A stretch of DNA of 20,577 nucleotides from DASZHJ01 sp035280245. Its GTDB lineage: Bacteria > Pseudomonadota > Alphaproteobacteria > ATCC43930 > CGMCC-115725. Position numbers and translations under genes: made by a program. Below are positions 7,285-13,805 of this stretch, in pieces. The first letter of the stretch is position 1. Every line of letters begins with the position of its first letter. Below the pieces are notes generated by a model. The model was not told the DNA's origin, searched no databases, and saw only the letters and a program-made list of their open reading frames with translations. The stretch spans positions 1 through 20,577 of the forward strand of contig DATEGF010000084.1 of assembly GCA_035280245.1 (NCBI GenBank), given 5' to 3'.

Positions 7285-8109
7285 GTGAGCACGGACGCGC
7301 AAAAGACCCTCGGGGTGGGGATTGGTGGGTTGGGTACGATCGGCCTGCCGGTCGCTCGTTGGCTCGCGACCGAGCCGCACGGCTTGAGGCTCGTCGCCGT
7401 CTCCGCACGCAATCGTGATCGAGCAACCGAGCGGCTTTCGGCGCATGGGATCGCGGTGCCAGTGGTGGCCGCGGGCGAGCTCGCGGAGCGGGCCGACATC
7501 GTGATCGAGTGCATGCCGGCCGCCGCCTTCGACACGGTTGCCATGCCGGCCGTCGAGGCCGGCCGCATTTTTGTCGCGCTGAGCGCTGGCGCACTCCTCG
7601 ACCGGCTACACCTCGCCGAGACCGCGCGCCGCACCGGCGCCCGGATCATCGTGCCCTCGGGCGCCATCCTGGGGCTTGACGCGGTGCGCGGCGCCGCCCA
7701 GGGCACCATCCGGTCGGTCAAGATGATCACGCGCAAGCCGCCACAAGGCCTTGCGGGCTCGCCTTATCTCGAGCAGAACCGCATTTCGCTCGAGGGCCTC
7801 ACCGAGCCTCTCAGGGTATTCGCGGGAACGGCGCGTGAGGGCGCGCGCGGGTTTCCGGCGAACGTCAATGTCGCGGCCGCGCTCGGCATGGCGGGTATCG
7901 GCCCCGACGAGACGATGCTCGAGGTCTGGGCCGACCCTGCGCTCACCCGAAACACCCACCGGATCGAGGTCGAGGCCGACAGTGCGCGCTTCTCGATGAC
8001 CATCGAGGGTGTGCCCTCCGAGGAGAATCCGCGCACCGGCAAGCTCACCGCGCTGAGTGTCATCGCCTGCCTCAAGGGCCTGGTCGCGCCGCTGCGCGTC
8101 GGCACCTGA
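7285..8109 (+). CDS. nadX: L-aspartate dehydrogenase (NadX/DUF108 family)
   Basis: This is a 274-residue cytoplasmic enzyme. An N-terminal Rossmann fold has GIGGLGTIGLPVARWL (about 11-26), then VIECMPAAAFDTVAMPAV and FVALSAGALLD. The catalytic domain has the family's conserved blocks VPSGAILGLDAV, GFPANVNVAAALGMAGIGPD, TRNTHRIEVEAD and VPSEENPRTGKLTALSV. Family members oxidise L-aspartate to iminoaspartate with NAD(P)+. In some bacteria this feeds NAD synthesis with NadA; in others it serves amino-acid metabolism. No nadA or nadC is adjacent. It lies upstream of, and in the same direction as, a full HAAT transporter, 116 bp away with a possible hairpin between them, so an amino-acid catabolic or assimilatory role is plausible but inferred. 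GTG 7285 is preferred to ATG 7249. Confidence 0.85.
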   Translation: MSTDAQKTLGVGIGGLGTIGLPVARWLATEPHGLRLVAVSARNRDRATERLSAHGIAVPVVAAGELAERADIVIECMPAAAFDTVAMPAVEAGRIFVALSAGALLDRLHLAETARRTGARIIVPSGAILGLDAVRGAAQGTIRSVKMITRKPPQGLAGSPYLEQNRISLEGLTEPLRVFAGTAREGARGFPANVNVAAALGMAGIGPDETMLEVWADPALTRNTHRIEVEADSARFSMTIEGVPSEENPRTGKLTALSVIACLKGLVAPLRVGT

Positions 8110-8124
8110 GCGCTATCCAAAACC

Positions 8125-8149
8125 CCTCGACGGCGGAGCGACCGCGAGG
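8125..8149 (+). terminator. Possible hairpin between nadX and the HAAT operon
   Basis: CCTCG (8125-8129) and CGG (8131-8133) pair with CCG (8142-8144) and CGAGG (8145-8149), leaving one bulged A and an 8-base loop. It begins 15 bases after the nadX stop. No T-run follows, so it is only a weak sign that nadX and the transporter genes are separate units. Confidence 0.3.
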
Positions 8150-8225
8150 CATATAGGTGCGTCGCCAGACCGCCCTGCTAAGAAGGTGGGCTGGTCCAAG
8201 AATTAACCGTCTGGGGAGGAAGTAC

Positions 8226-9479
8226 ATGAACAAAATTTCAGCATTCGGCCGGATTCCGCGTCGCTCGATCTTGCGAGCAGGCGTAGCCGCCGGCGCGCTT
8301 CAAGTCGCATCGCCATTCATCCTGACCGCGCGCGGCGAGACGCCGGTCAAGATCGGCATGGTGAACCCGCTGACGGGTGTGCTCTCGGCCTTGGCGCAGA
8401 GCGAGGTCGACGGCGCGAAATACGCCGAGGCCGAGATCAACAAGAAGGGCGGCATCCTCGGGCGCCCGGTGCAGCTCCTCATCGAGGACTCCGCGAACGA
8501 CGTCGGCACCGGCGTGCAGAAGACGCGCAAGCTGATCGACCGCGACCAGGTCGACGCCATCCTCGGCGACGTGAACTCCGGCATCGCCGCCGCCATGGGC
8601 CAGGTTACGAACGAGAAGAAGGTCTTCCATATCGTACCGGGCGGCCACACCGACACGATCACGGGCGTGGACTGCCATTGGAACGTGTTCCGCGTCTGCA
8701 ACAACACGACGATGGACACCGCCGCGATCACGCCCGAGCTGGTGAAGCGGTTCGGCAAGAAATGGTTCTTCATCACGCCCGACTACGCCTACGGCCACTC
8801 GCTGCAGGACGGCTTCATCAAGGCGCTCAAGAAGCTCGGCGGCAGCTATGATGGCGACTATCTGCCGATCAACAATCAGGATTTCTCCGCCACGCTAATC
8901 AAGGCGAAGGCCTACAAGCCTGACGTCCTCATGAACAACATGGGTGGCCTCACGCAGATCAACTGCATGAAGCAGATCTTGCAATTCGGGCTGCAGAAGG
9001 AGATGGCGCTTGGCGGCGCGCTGTTCGAGTTCGAGACCGTGAAGGCGCTCCCGCCGGACGCGCAGGCGGGCTGGTGGGACATGGAGTGGTGGTGGGACCA
9101 ACCGAAGGTGCCGGAGGTGGTCAAGTTCGTCGCCGACTACCGGGCCGCCACCAAGAAGACACCCTCGGCGCGCGACTGGTTCGGCTACGTCTCCATGCAT
9201 TCCGTGCGCGTCGCGGCGGAGAAGGCCAAGTCGCTCGAGGGCCCGAAGGTCTCGCTCGCCATGGAGGACATGGAACTGCCACCCGATGTCGCGTTGCAGG
9301 CGGGCAAGGTGATCTACCGCAAAGGCGATCACGAGCTCATGCCGTCGATCTTCGTGGGCCAGGTGCATCCGCCGAAGAACGGACCAGACGATGTCTTCAC
9401 GATCGAGACAGCGGTGCCGGGCGCCGAGGCGGCGGGACCGGTCGAGGAGACCGGCTGCAAGATGACGCATCCGGCCTGA
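8226..9479 (+). CDS. HAAT-family ABC transporter periplasmic substrate-binding protein (Peripla_BP_6)
   Basis: This is a 417-residue protein from ATG 8226, with GGGGAGGAAG just upstream. The N-terminus has a twin-arginine signal (PRRSILRAGVAAGA, R12-R13) that suggests Tat export. The mature part opens VKIGMVNPLTGVLSALAQSE and continues with EINKKGGILGRPVQLLIEDS, AILGDVNSGIAAAMGQV and FITPDYAYGHSLQDGF, the standard two-lobed type I periplasmic-binding fold of branched-chain amino-acid and amide receptors. A cysteine pair (C150 and C158) flanks HWNVFRV as in amide/urea-type receptors and may form a disulfide. The tail after about residue 395 is an Ala/Glu-rich extension ending GCKMTHPA. It captures the ligand for LivHMGF encoded directly downstream. 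The ligand cannot be told from sequence: branched-chain amino acids, short amides or other amino compounds are all possible. Confidence 0.9.
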   Translation: MNKISAFGRIPRRSILRAGVAAGALQVASPFILTARGETPVKIGMVNPLTGVLSALAQSEVDGAKYAEAEINKKGGILGRPVQLLIEDSANDVGTGVQKTRKLIDRDQVDAILGDVNSGIAAAMGQVTNEKKVFHIVPGGHTDTITGVDCHWNVFRVCNNTTMDTAAITPELVKRFGKKWFFITPDYAYGHSLQDGFIKALKKLGGSYDGDYLPINNQDFSATLIKAKAYKPDVLMNNMGGLTQINCMKQILQFGLQKEMALGGALFEFETVKALPPDAQAGWWDMEWWWDQPKVPEVVKFVADYRAATKKTPSARDWFGYVSMHSVRVAAEKAKSLEGPKVSLAMEDMELPPDVALQAGKVIYRKGDHELMPSIFVGQVHPPKNGPDDVFTIETAVPGAEAAGPVEETGCKMTHPA

Positions 9480-9489
9480 CGTGGGTTTC

Positions 9490-9532
9490 GTGGCCGCACC
9501 TCCCGCGCGCGGCCACCAGCCGCGGTGGGAGG
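9490..9532 (+). other. Intercistronic hairpin between binding-protein gene and livH
   Basis: GTGGCCGC (9490-9497) and GCGGCCAC (9509-9516) form a perfect 8-bp stem with an 11-base loop, beginning 10 bases after the binding-protein stop. A competing stem can form from CCTCCC (9499-9504) and GGGAGG (9527-9532). In other binding-protein operons such structures protect the upstream mRNA or give partial termination, so that the binding protein exceeds the membrane subunits. That role here is inferred. Confidence 0.5.
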
Positions 9533-9572
9533 GCGGGCACGGAAATATCAGGTCCACGCGCGACCCGCCTCG

Positions 9573-10439
9573 ATGATTCAACTCGTCCTGTTCAACGTCA
9601 CCAACGGGCTGATGATCGGCGCATTCTACGTGCTGATGGCGCTCGGCCTGGCGCTGATCCTCAATCTCAGCAACGTCATCAACTTCGCGCACGGAAACTT
9701 CCTCGCACTCGGCGCCTACATGGCGTTCATGCTGACGCCAGTGGTCGGCTTCTGGGGTGCGCTGCTGATCTCGCCCGTGCTGACCGCCTTAGTGGGCGTG
9801 CTGGTCGAATTGCTGATGCGCTTCGTCTACCGCAGGGATCCCGTCTACAGCCTGCTGCTTACCTTTGGGCTCGCTTTCGTCATGCAGGACGCGGCGCGCT
9901 GGTGGTGGGGTCCGAATCCCCTGCAGATTGACATGCCGGAGATTCTGCGCGCGCCACTCAGCTCGGACTTCTTCTTCATCACTTGGTATCGCGTCTTCAT
10001 GGTGACCATCGTGGTCGCCACGGTGATCGGCGTATTCGCGTTCCTGCGCTACACGCGGGTGGGCGTGCGCATCCGCGCCGGCACATTGGACCTCGACACC
10101 GTCTCCGCGCTCGGCGTCAACGTCAGACTGCTGCGGACGCTGAACTTCGCCGTCGGCTGCCTGCTCGCGGGCCTGAGCGGCGTGCTCGCGACCGGACAGA
10201 TCGGACTGAACCCGAACATGGGCGACGACCTGCTGATGCCGAGCTTCATCGCCATCATCGTCGGCGGGGTCGGCAGCCTGACGGGAACCTTGTTCGGTGG
10301 CCTGCTCATCGGCGTGGCAGCGGCGGTCACCGCGGCCGTCTATCCGGCCGCCAGTGAGGTCGTGATCTTCGTGATCATGCTGGTGGTGCTGCTGATCCGG
10401 CCGCGCGGCCTCATGGGCGAGGAAGGGATGCTGTCATGA
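9573..10439 (+). CDS. livH: Branched-chain amino-acid/HAAT ABC transporter permease LivH
   Basis: This is a 288-residue inner-membrane permease of the LivH type. The N-terminus (LFNVTNGLMIGAFYVLMALG) is followed by the family signature LNLSNVINFAHGNFLALGAY. About eight hydrophobic segments are spread over the protein, and the cytoplasmic coupling region RAGTLDLDTVSALGVNVRLL precedes the conserved GGVGSLTGTLFGGLLIG and C-terminal RPRGLMGEEG. It pairs with LivM to form the membrane channel. ATG 9573 is chosen because it gives the usual LivH N-terminus. An upstream in-frame start at 9525 would add 16 polar residues. No clear ribosome site is seen before either. The gene ends with TGA overlapping the livM start, so translation of the two is coupled. 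Confidence 0.92.
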   Translation: MIQLVLFNVTNGLMIGAFYVLMALGLALILNLSNVINFAHGNFLALGAYMAFMLTPVVGFWGALLISPVLTALVGVLVELLMRFVYRRDPVYSLLLTFGLAFVMQDAARWWWGPNPLQIDMPEILRAPLSSDFFFITWYRVFMVTIVVATVIGVFAFLRYTRVGVRIRAGTLDLDTVSALGVNVRLLRTLNFAVGCLLAGLSGVLATGQIGLNPNMGDDLLMPSFIAIIVGGVGSLTGTLFGGLLIGVAAAVTAAVYPAASEVVIFVIMLVVLLIRPRGLMGEEGMLS

Positions 10440-11419
10440 GCAGCACTGCCACCGTCGTCGGCGCGACCGAGCGACCGACACAGAGACGGTGGCTGTCGAT
10501 CGCGGTGATTTGGCTGGCGTTGGCCACGGCGCCGACCTGGCTGCCTTTCCTCGGGGGCTATACGGCGCTCGCCTCGAAAGTTCTGGTGTTCGGGCTCGCG
10601 GCTATGGGCCTGAACCTGCTGCTCGGCTTCACGGGCGTCCTGAGTTTCGGGCACGCGGCCTATTTCGGTCTTGGCGCCTATGGCGCCGGGCTCGTGCTGA
10701 AGTACGTCATGCCCAGCACGTCGCTCGCCATCCTCGCGGGCATTCTGTTCGGTGGGCTCGCTGGCACGCTCTTCGGGGCGCTGATCATGCGGCGCAGGGG
10801 CGTCTACTTCGCCATGTGCACCATCGCCTTCGGTCAGATCTTTTACTACATCGCCTACAGCTGGAACGATTTCACCGGCGGCTTCGACGGGTTGCGGGGC
10901 TTCCATCGGGAGCCGATCGGGTTTGCGCCGGTCGATTTCGACATCACGGACGGGACCCGGTTCTACTATTTCACCCTGGTGGTGTTCGCGATGGCCGTGG
11001 CGCTGATGGGGCTTCTGGTCCGCTCGCCGTTCGGCCGCAGCTTGCGCGCGATCCGCGAGAACGAGCGCCGCGCGCGTTTCCTCGGCATTCCCGTCGAGCA
11101 GCACATCTGGCTGTCGTTCTCGATCTCGTGCTTCTTCACGGCGCTCGCCGGCGCGCTCTATGCGCTCCTCAACAACTTTGCCGATCCGCTGGCCCTGCAC
11201 TACTCGCTCTCAGGCTATTTCGTGATCATGGCGGTGATGGGCGGCATGCGCTCGTTCTGGGGACCATTGGTCGGGGCCGTCGTGTTCGTCGTGCTGCAGG
11301 ACTACATCTCCTCGATGACCGTGAACTGGATGTCGTTCGTCGGGCTGATCTTCATGCTGGTGGTGCTGTTCTTCCCTCGCGGCATGCTGGGGATGTTGAA
11401 GCGGCGGGGCGTCGAGTGA
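10436..11419 (+). CDS. livM: Branched-chain amino-acid/HAAT ABC transporter permease LivM
   Basis: This is a 327-residue LivM-type permease beginning at the ATGA overlap with livH (10436-10439). About 25 polar residues precede the first membrane segment. Signatures seen are GLNLLLGFTGVLSFGHAAYF, AYGAGLVLKY, MRRRGVYFAMCTIAFGQIFY, FTGGFDGLRG, the coupling loop SPFGRSLRAIRENERRARFL, and the C-terminal FFPRGMLGMLKRRG. It is the heterodimer partner of LivH and contacts the LivG/LivF ATPases through the RAIREN loop. Length and motif order are normal for the family, with no sign of damage. livG follows after two bases. Confidence 0.92.
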   Translation: MSSTATVVGATERPTQRRWLSIAVIWLALATAPTWLPFLGGYTALASKVLVFGLAAMGLNLLLGFTGVLSFGHAAYFGLGAYGAGLVLKYVMPSTSLAILAGILFGGLAGTLFGALIMRRRGVYFAMCTIAFGQIFYYIAYSWNDFTGGFDGLRGFHREPIGFAPVDFDITDGTRFYYFTLVVFAMAVALMGLLVRSPFGRSLRAIRENERRARFLGIPVEQHIWLSFSISCFFTALAGALYALLNNFADPLALHYSLSGYFVIMAVMGGMRSFWGPLVGAVVFVVLQDYISSMTVNWMSFVGLIFMLVVLFFPRGMLGMLKRRGVE

Positions 11420-11421
11420 CC

Positions 11422-12165
11422 ATGCTCGAGGTTCGTAGCGTCTCGAAAAATTTCGGCAGCCTGGTGGCCGTGCAGAACGTGTCGCTGTTGGTCGAGCCTG
11501 GAGAGCTGCGCGCGATCATCGGCCCCAATGGCGCCGGCAAGACCACGTTCTTCAACATGATCAGCGGGTATTTCCCGCCAAGCGCCGGATCGATCGTGTT
11601 CGACGGACGAGACGTGACCAGGATCCCCGCGCACGGGCGCGTCGGCCTCGGCATGGCGCGCACCTTCCAGATCACCGAGATCTTCCCGGAGCTCACGGTG
11701 CACGAGAACGTGCTGAGCTCGGCCGAGGTGGCGGCGGGCCAGCGCCTGCGCATGTGGACCGCGCGGGCCGACGCAGGCCGCGCCGAGCGGGTGGTCGCGG
11801 AGATGCTGGCCCTGGTCGGTCTCTCCGCGAAGGCGAACCGGCTCGTGGGCGAGCTCGCGCACGGCGACCAGCGCGCGACCGAGATCGCGATGGCGCTGGC
11901 GCTCCGGCCGAAGCTCTTGCTGCTGGACGAGCCCACCGCCGGCATGGGTGACCAGGAGACCTACGAGATCACCGGCTTGATCCGCCGGCTGCATCGCGAC
12001 AGCAAGTTCACCATCGTGCTGATCGAGCACGACATGCGCGTCGTGTTCCACCTCGCCGACCGCATCACCGTCCTCGACCAGGGCAAGCTCCTCGCGGAAG
12101 GCACGCCGAGCGACATCGCGGCGTCGAAAGCGGTCCAGGCGGCCTATCTGGGCGAGGCCGCATGA
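11422..12165 (+). CDS. livG: HAAT ABC transporter ATP-binding protein LivG
   Basis: This is a 247-residue ABC ATPase. The Walker A is GPNGAGKTT (34-42), the Q-loop lies around MARTFQITEIFPELTVHENV, the signature is LAHGDQR (145-151), the Walker B is LLLLDEP (165-171), and the H-loop is IEHDMR (H203). The long insertion between Q-loop and signature and the TAGM motif after Walker B mark LivG rather than LivF. The signature HGDQR replaces the canonical SGGQQ; HG(D/E)QR variants occur in LivG and urea-transporter relatives and are expected to work. The start is ATG 11422, two bases after the livM stop. GTG 11416, forming a GTGA overlap, would add two residues and is a fair alternative. It overlaps livF by 4 bp. 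Confidence 0.92.
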   Translation: MLEVRSVSKNFGSLVAVQNVSLLVEPGELRAIIGPNGAGKTTFFNMISGYFPPSAGSIVFDGRDVTRIPAHGRVGLGMARTFQITEIFPELTVHENVLSSAEVAAGQRLRMWTARADAGRAERVVAEMLALVGLSAKANRLVGELAHGDQRATEIAMALALRPKLLLLDEPTAGMGDQETYEITGLIRRLHRDSKFTIVLIEHDMRVVFHLADRITVLDQGKLLAEGTPSDIAASKAVQAAYLGEAA

Positions 12166-12902
12166 AGCCCCTCGAGGCCTCGGGCCTGCACACCTTCTAC
12201 GGCAAGAGCCACATCCTCCACGACGTGGGCCTGGAGGTGAACGAGGGGGAGATCGTGACGCTGCTCGGCCGGAACGGCGCCGGCAAGACCACCACGCTCC
12301 GCAGCATCATGGGCCTCACGCCGCCGCGCGAGGGCAGCATCAAGATATTCGGCCGCGAGGCGAGCCGCATTCCGACCTTCGAGATCGCCGAGCTTGGCGT
12401 CGGTTACGTGCCGGAAGGACGGAAGATCTTCGCCAATCTCTCGGTCGAGGAAAATCTGAAAGTACCCCGCGCGCGGCCGGGCTCCTGGACGATCGAGCGG
12501 GTCTTCGAGAGCTTCCCCCGGCTAAGGGAGCGACGGAGCAACCGCGGCCGTCAGCTTTCGGGTGGCGAGCAGGAGATGCTCTCGATCGCGCGCGCGCTGG
12601 TGCTCAATCCCAAGCTCCTCCTGCTGGACGAGCCGAGCCAGGGTCTGGCGCCGCTCATCGTCAAGGAAGTGTTCCGCATCATCGAGTCCATGCGCGCCGA
12701 AGGCATCGCGGTGCTGCTCGTCGAGCAGAACGTACGTGTGAGCCTCGCGATCGCCGACCGCGCCTACGTCCTCGACAACGGCGAGATCGTCTACCAGGGC
12801 GGCGCCAAGGAGCTCGCCGAGGACGAGGCGCGCGTCCAGGCGCTGGCGGGTGCCAGTGCCGAAAAGTGGGCGGACGAGGCGCGACCCGCCGCATCCACCT
12901 GA
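12162..12902 (+). CDS. livF: HAAT ABC transporter ATP-binding protein LivF
   Basis: This is a 246-residue ABC ATPase starting at an ATGA overlap with livG. The Walker A is GRNGAGKTT (36-44), followed by the LivF-typical GVGYVPEGRKIFANLSVEEN, the signature LSGGEQ (132-137), and the Walker B LLLLDEPSQGLAP (D156, E157). The H-loop position carries Gln in LLVEQNV, normal for LivF. The C-terminal 20 residues (ALAGASAEKWADEARPAAST) are a slightly extended tail. Together with LivG it powers the transporter. This is the last gene of the operon: its stop is followed after 10 bases by a hairpin and then 900 bp without a recognised gene. Confidence 0.92.
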   Translation: MKPLEASGLHTFYGKSHILHDVGLEVNEGEIVTLLGRNGAGKTTTLRSIMGLTPPREGSIKIFGREASRIPTFEIAELGVGYVPEGRKIFANLSVEENLKVPRARPGSWTIERVFESFPRLRERRSNRGRQLSGGEQEMLSIARALVLNPKLLLLDEPSQGLAPLIVKEVFRIIESMRAEGIAVLLVEQNVRVSLAIADRAYVLDNGEIVYQGGAKELAEDEARVQALAGASAEKWADEARPAAST

Positions 12903-12912
12903 GGGTGATTTA

Positions 12913-12949
12913 GGCGCGACTCGTCTTCGAGTCGCGGTCGAGTCGCGCC
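12913..12949 (+). terminator. Hairpin with alternative arms after livF
   Basis: GGCGCGACTCG (12913-12923) pairs perfectly with CGAGTCGCGCC (12939-12949) across a 15-base loop. Its inner part GCGACTCG (12916-12923) can instead pair with CGAGTCGC (12928-12935) across a TCTT tetraloop. The two structures exclude each other. Position 10 bases after the livF stop suggests a terminator, although only CTTAAG follows and not a T-run. Confidence 0.5.
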
Positions 12950-13141
12950 CTTAAGTTCGCAACTGCCCACAGATGCGGCAGGCCCGCGATTGAAAATAGG
13001 AGCTCTCGATCTCAACGCACGGGCGAGCGACTCGCGCCTTGCGAAAACCTCGTTTGCGTCGATGGCGATGACGGAGTGCCACGCAGCCTGCACTCGCGAC
13101 TCGTTGATGCTCCGCGCTTATTTCGCGGCTGTCATGCGGTG

Positions 13142-13206
13142 GGCCGAGCGACCTTGAGGGTCGCTAAAGCGGACCCCACCGTTCAAGTCAGTGTGGTCGC
13201 TCGGCC
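13142..13206. repeat. 12-bp inverted repeat with a competing inner hairpin
   Basis: GGCCGAGCGACC (13142-13153) is the exact reverse complement of GGTCGCTCGGCC (13195-13206), 41 bases apart. The left arm's AGCGACC (13147-13153) can also pair with GGTCGCT (13159-13165) across a 5-base loop, so one left arm has two possible right arms. Function is unknown. It could be an RNA structure or the remains of a mobile-element end. Confidence 0.5.
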
Positions 13207-13685
13207 ACAGTGCCGACGTATTAGGGTAGTCAGTCGCTGTAACACCTTGAGATCGCCACTTTTCGTGACGATTATAAGTACTTCGGTCTGACCGACGAGG
13301 TTCGCGAGCTCTGGTGGAGTTCGCGGCCCCGCCGGATGGCCAGCGGTTCTTGCCAGCGGAGCCGGCAGGAGCCCAGGTCGAGGGCACGATGGGTCTTTGC
13401 GCGCGGGCTCAACAGCTTGAGCGGCACGACCGGACCGGGGACAGCGCGGTGGCAGTGGTACGCGCGCCCGCGCGGATCTTGTGCGGAAGCGAACCCAAGG
13501 ACATTTCGGCGGGACTCGATCGCGGCCGGCACAGCGCTTGCACCGCAACGGCCGTTGGCGAGCTTGAGTCCTGGTGTTGGATGGGATGCGGCGTAGGCAA
13601 AAATATGGGCCAAACAATGTCCATCGGTGGAAGCCCTGCCGCGCTGGAGACGGGTTGGCGGCCACGTGAAATCTCTTACATCAAA

Positions 13686-13711
13686 GGAAATCTTCGGTCG
13701 GAGATTCCGTT
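13686..13711 (+). promoter_or_regulatory. Candidate EcfG (general stress) sigma-factor promoter for prkA-yeaH-spoVR
   Basis: GGAAA (13686-13690) and CGTT (13708-13711) are separated by 17 bases. The alphaproteobacterial EcfG consensus is close to GGAAC, 16-17 bases, CGTT, so one base differs. Transcription would start near 13718, leaving a leader of about 90 bases before the prkA ATG. The operon is stress-induced in other bacteria, which fits. A match this short can arise by chance. Confidence 0.35.
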
Positions 13712-13805
13712 CTATTTTAAGAGTGAGTTAAGTGGCCCGTCCTAGAATCTCGGTTAACGCCAAGTAAATGCAGGGCGTCGATGGGCCAGAACGGCGAGGT
13801 CGATC

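Larger units (their letters stand above)
12950..13805. other. Gene-free region before prkA with repeats, hairpins and a coding-like relic
   Basis: No reading frame on either strand here looks like a conserved protein; the frames present have irregular composition. What can be seen is: further copies of GCGACTCG (13027-13034, 13096-13103) matching the arms of the livF hairpin; a hairpin pair at 13142-13206; a short coding-like stretch at about 13246-13315 (reading LEIATFRDDYKYFGLTDE) preceded by an in-frame stop and quickly losing sense; and an A+T-richer section at about 13670-13780 that probably contains the prkA promoter. It may be a decayed gene or insertion, or carry a non-coding RNA. Confidence 0.5.

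Noticed and set aside
10489..11421. Upstream extension of the livG frame into livM (558 codons in total)
   Set aside because: The extension is an out-of-frame Arg-rich reading of livM; LivG normally begins near MLEVRSVSKNFG, at ATG 11422.
13435..13448. A 14-base match (CCGGGGACAGCGCG) between 2654-2667 and 13435-13448, considered as a dispersed repeat or attachment site
   Set aside because: A single GC-rich match of this length within 20 kb is expected by chance, and neither flank extends the similarity.
13183..13745. Several overlapping frames of 70-160 codons on both strands between livF and prkA, considered as hypothetical genes
   Set aside because: Compositions are irregular (runs of Arg, Pro, Ser, Cys), no motif or membrane pattern is seen, and no frame has a convincing ribosome site.
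12950..13805. Possible insertion sequence between livF and prkA
   Set aside because: No transposase motif, no clear paired target duplication and no long terminal inverted repeats spanning the region were found; only short internal inverted repeats are present.
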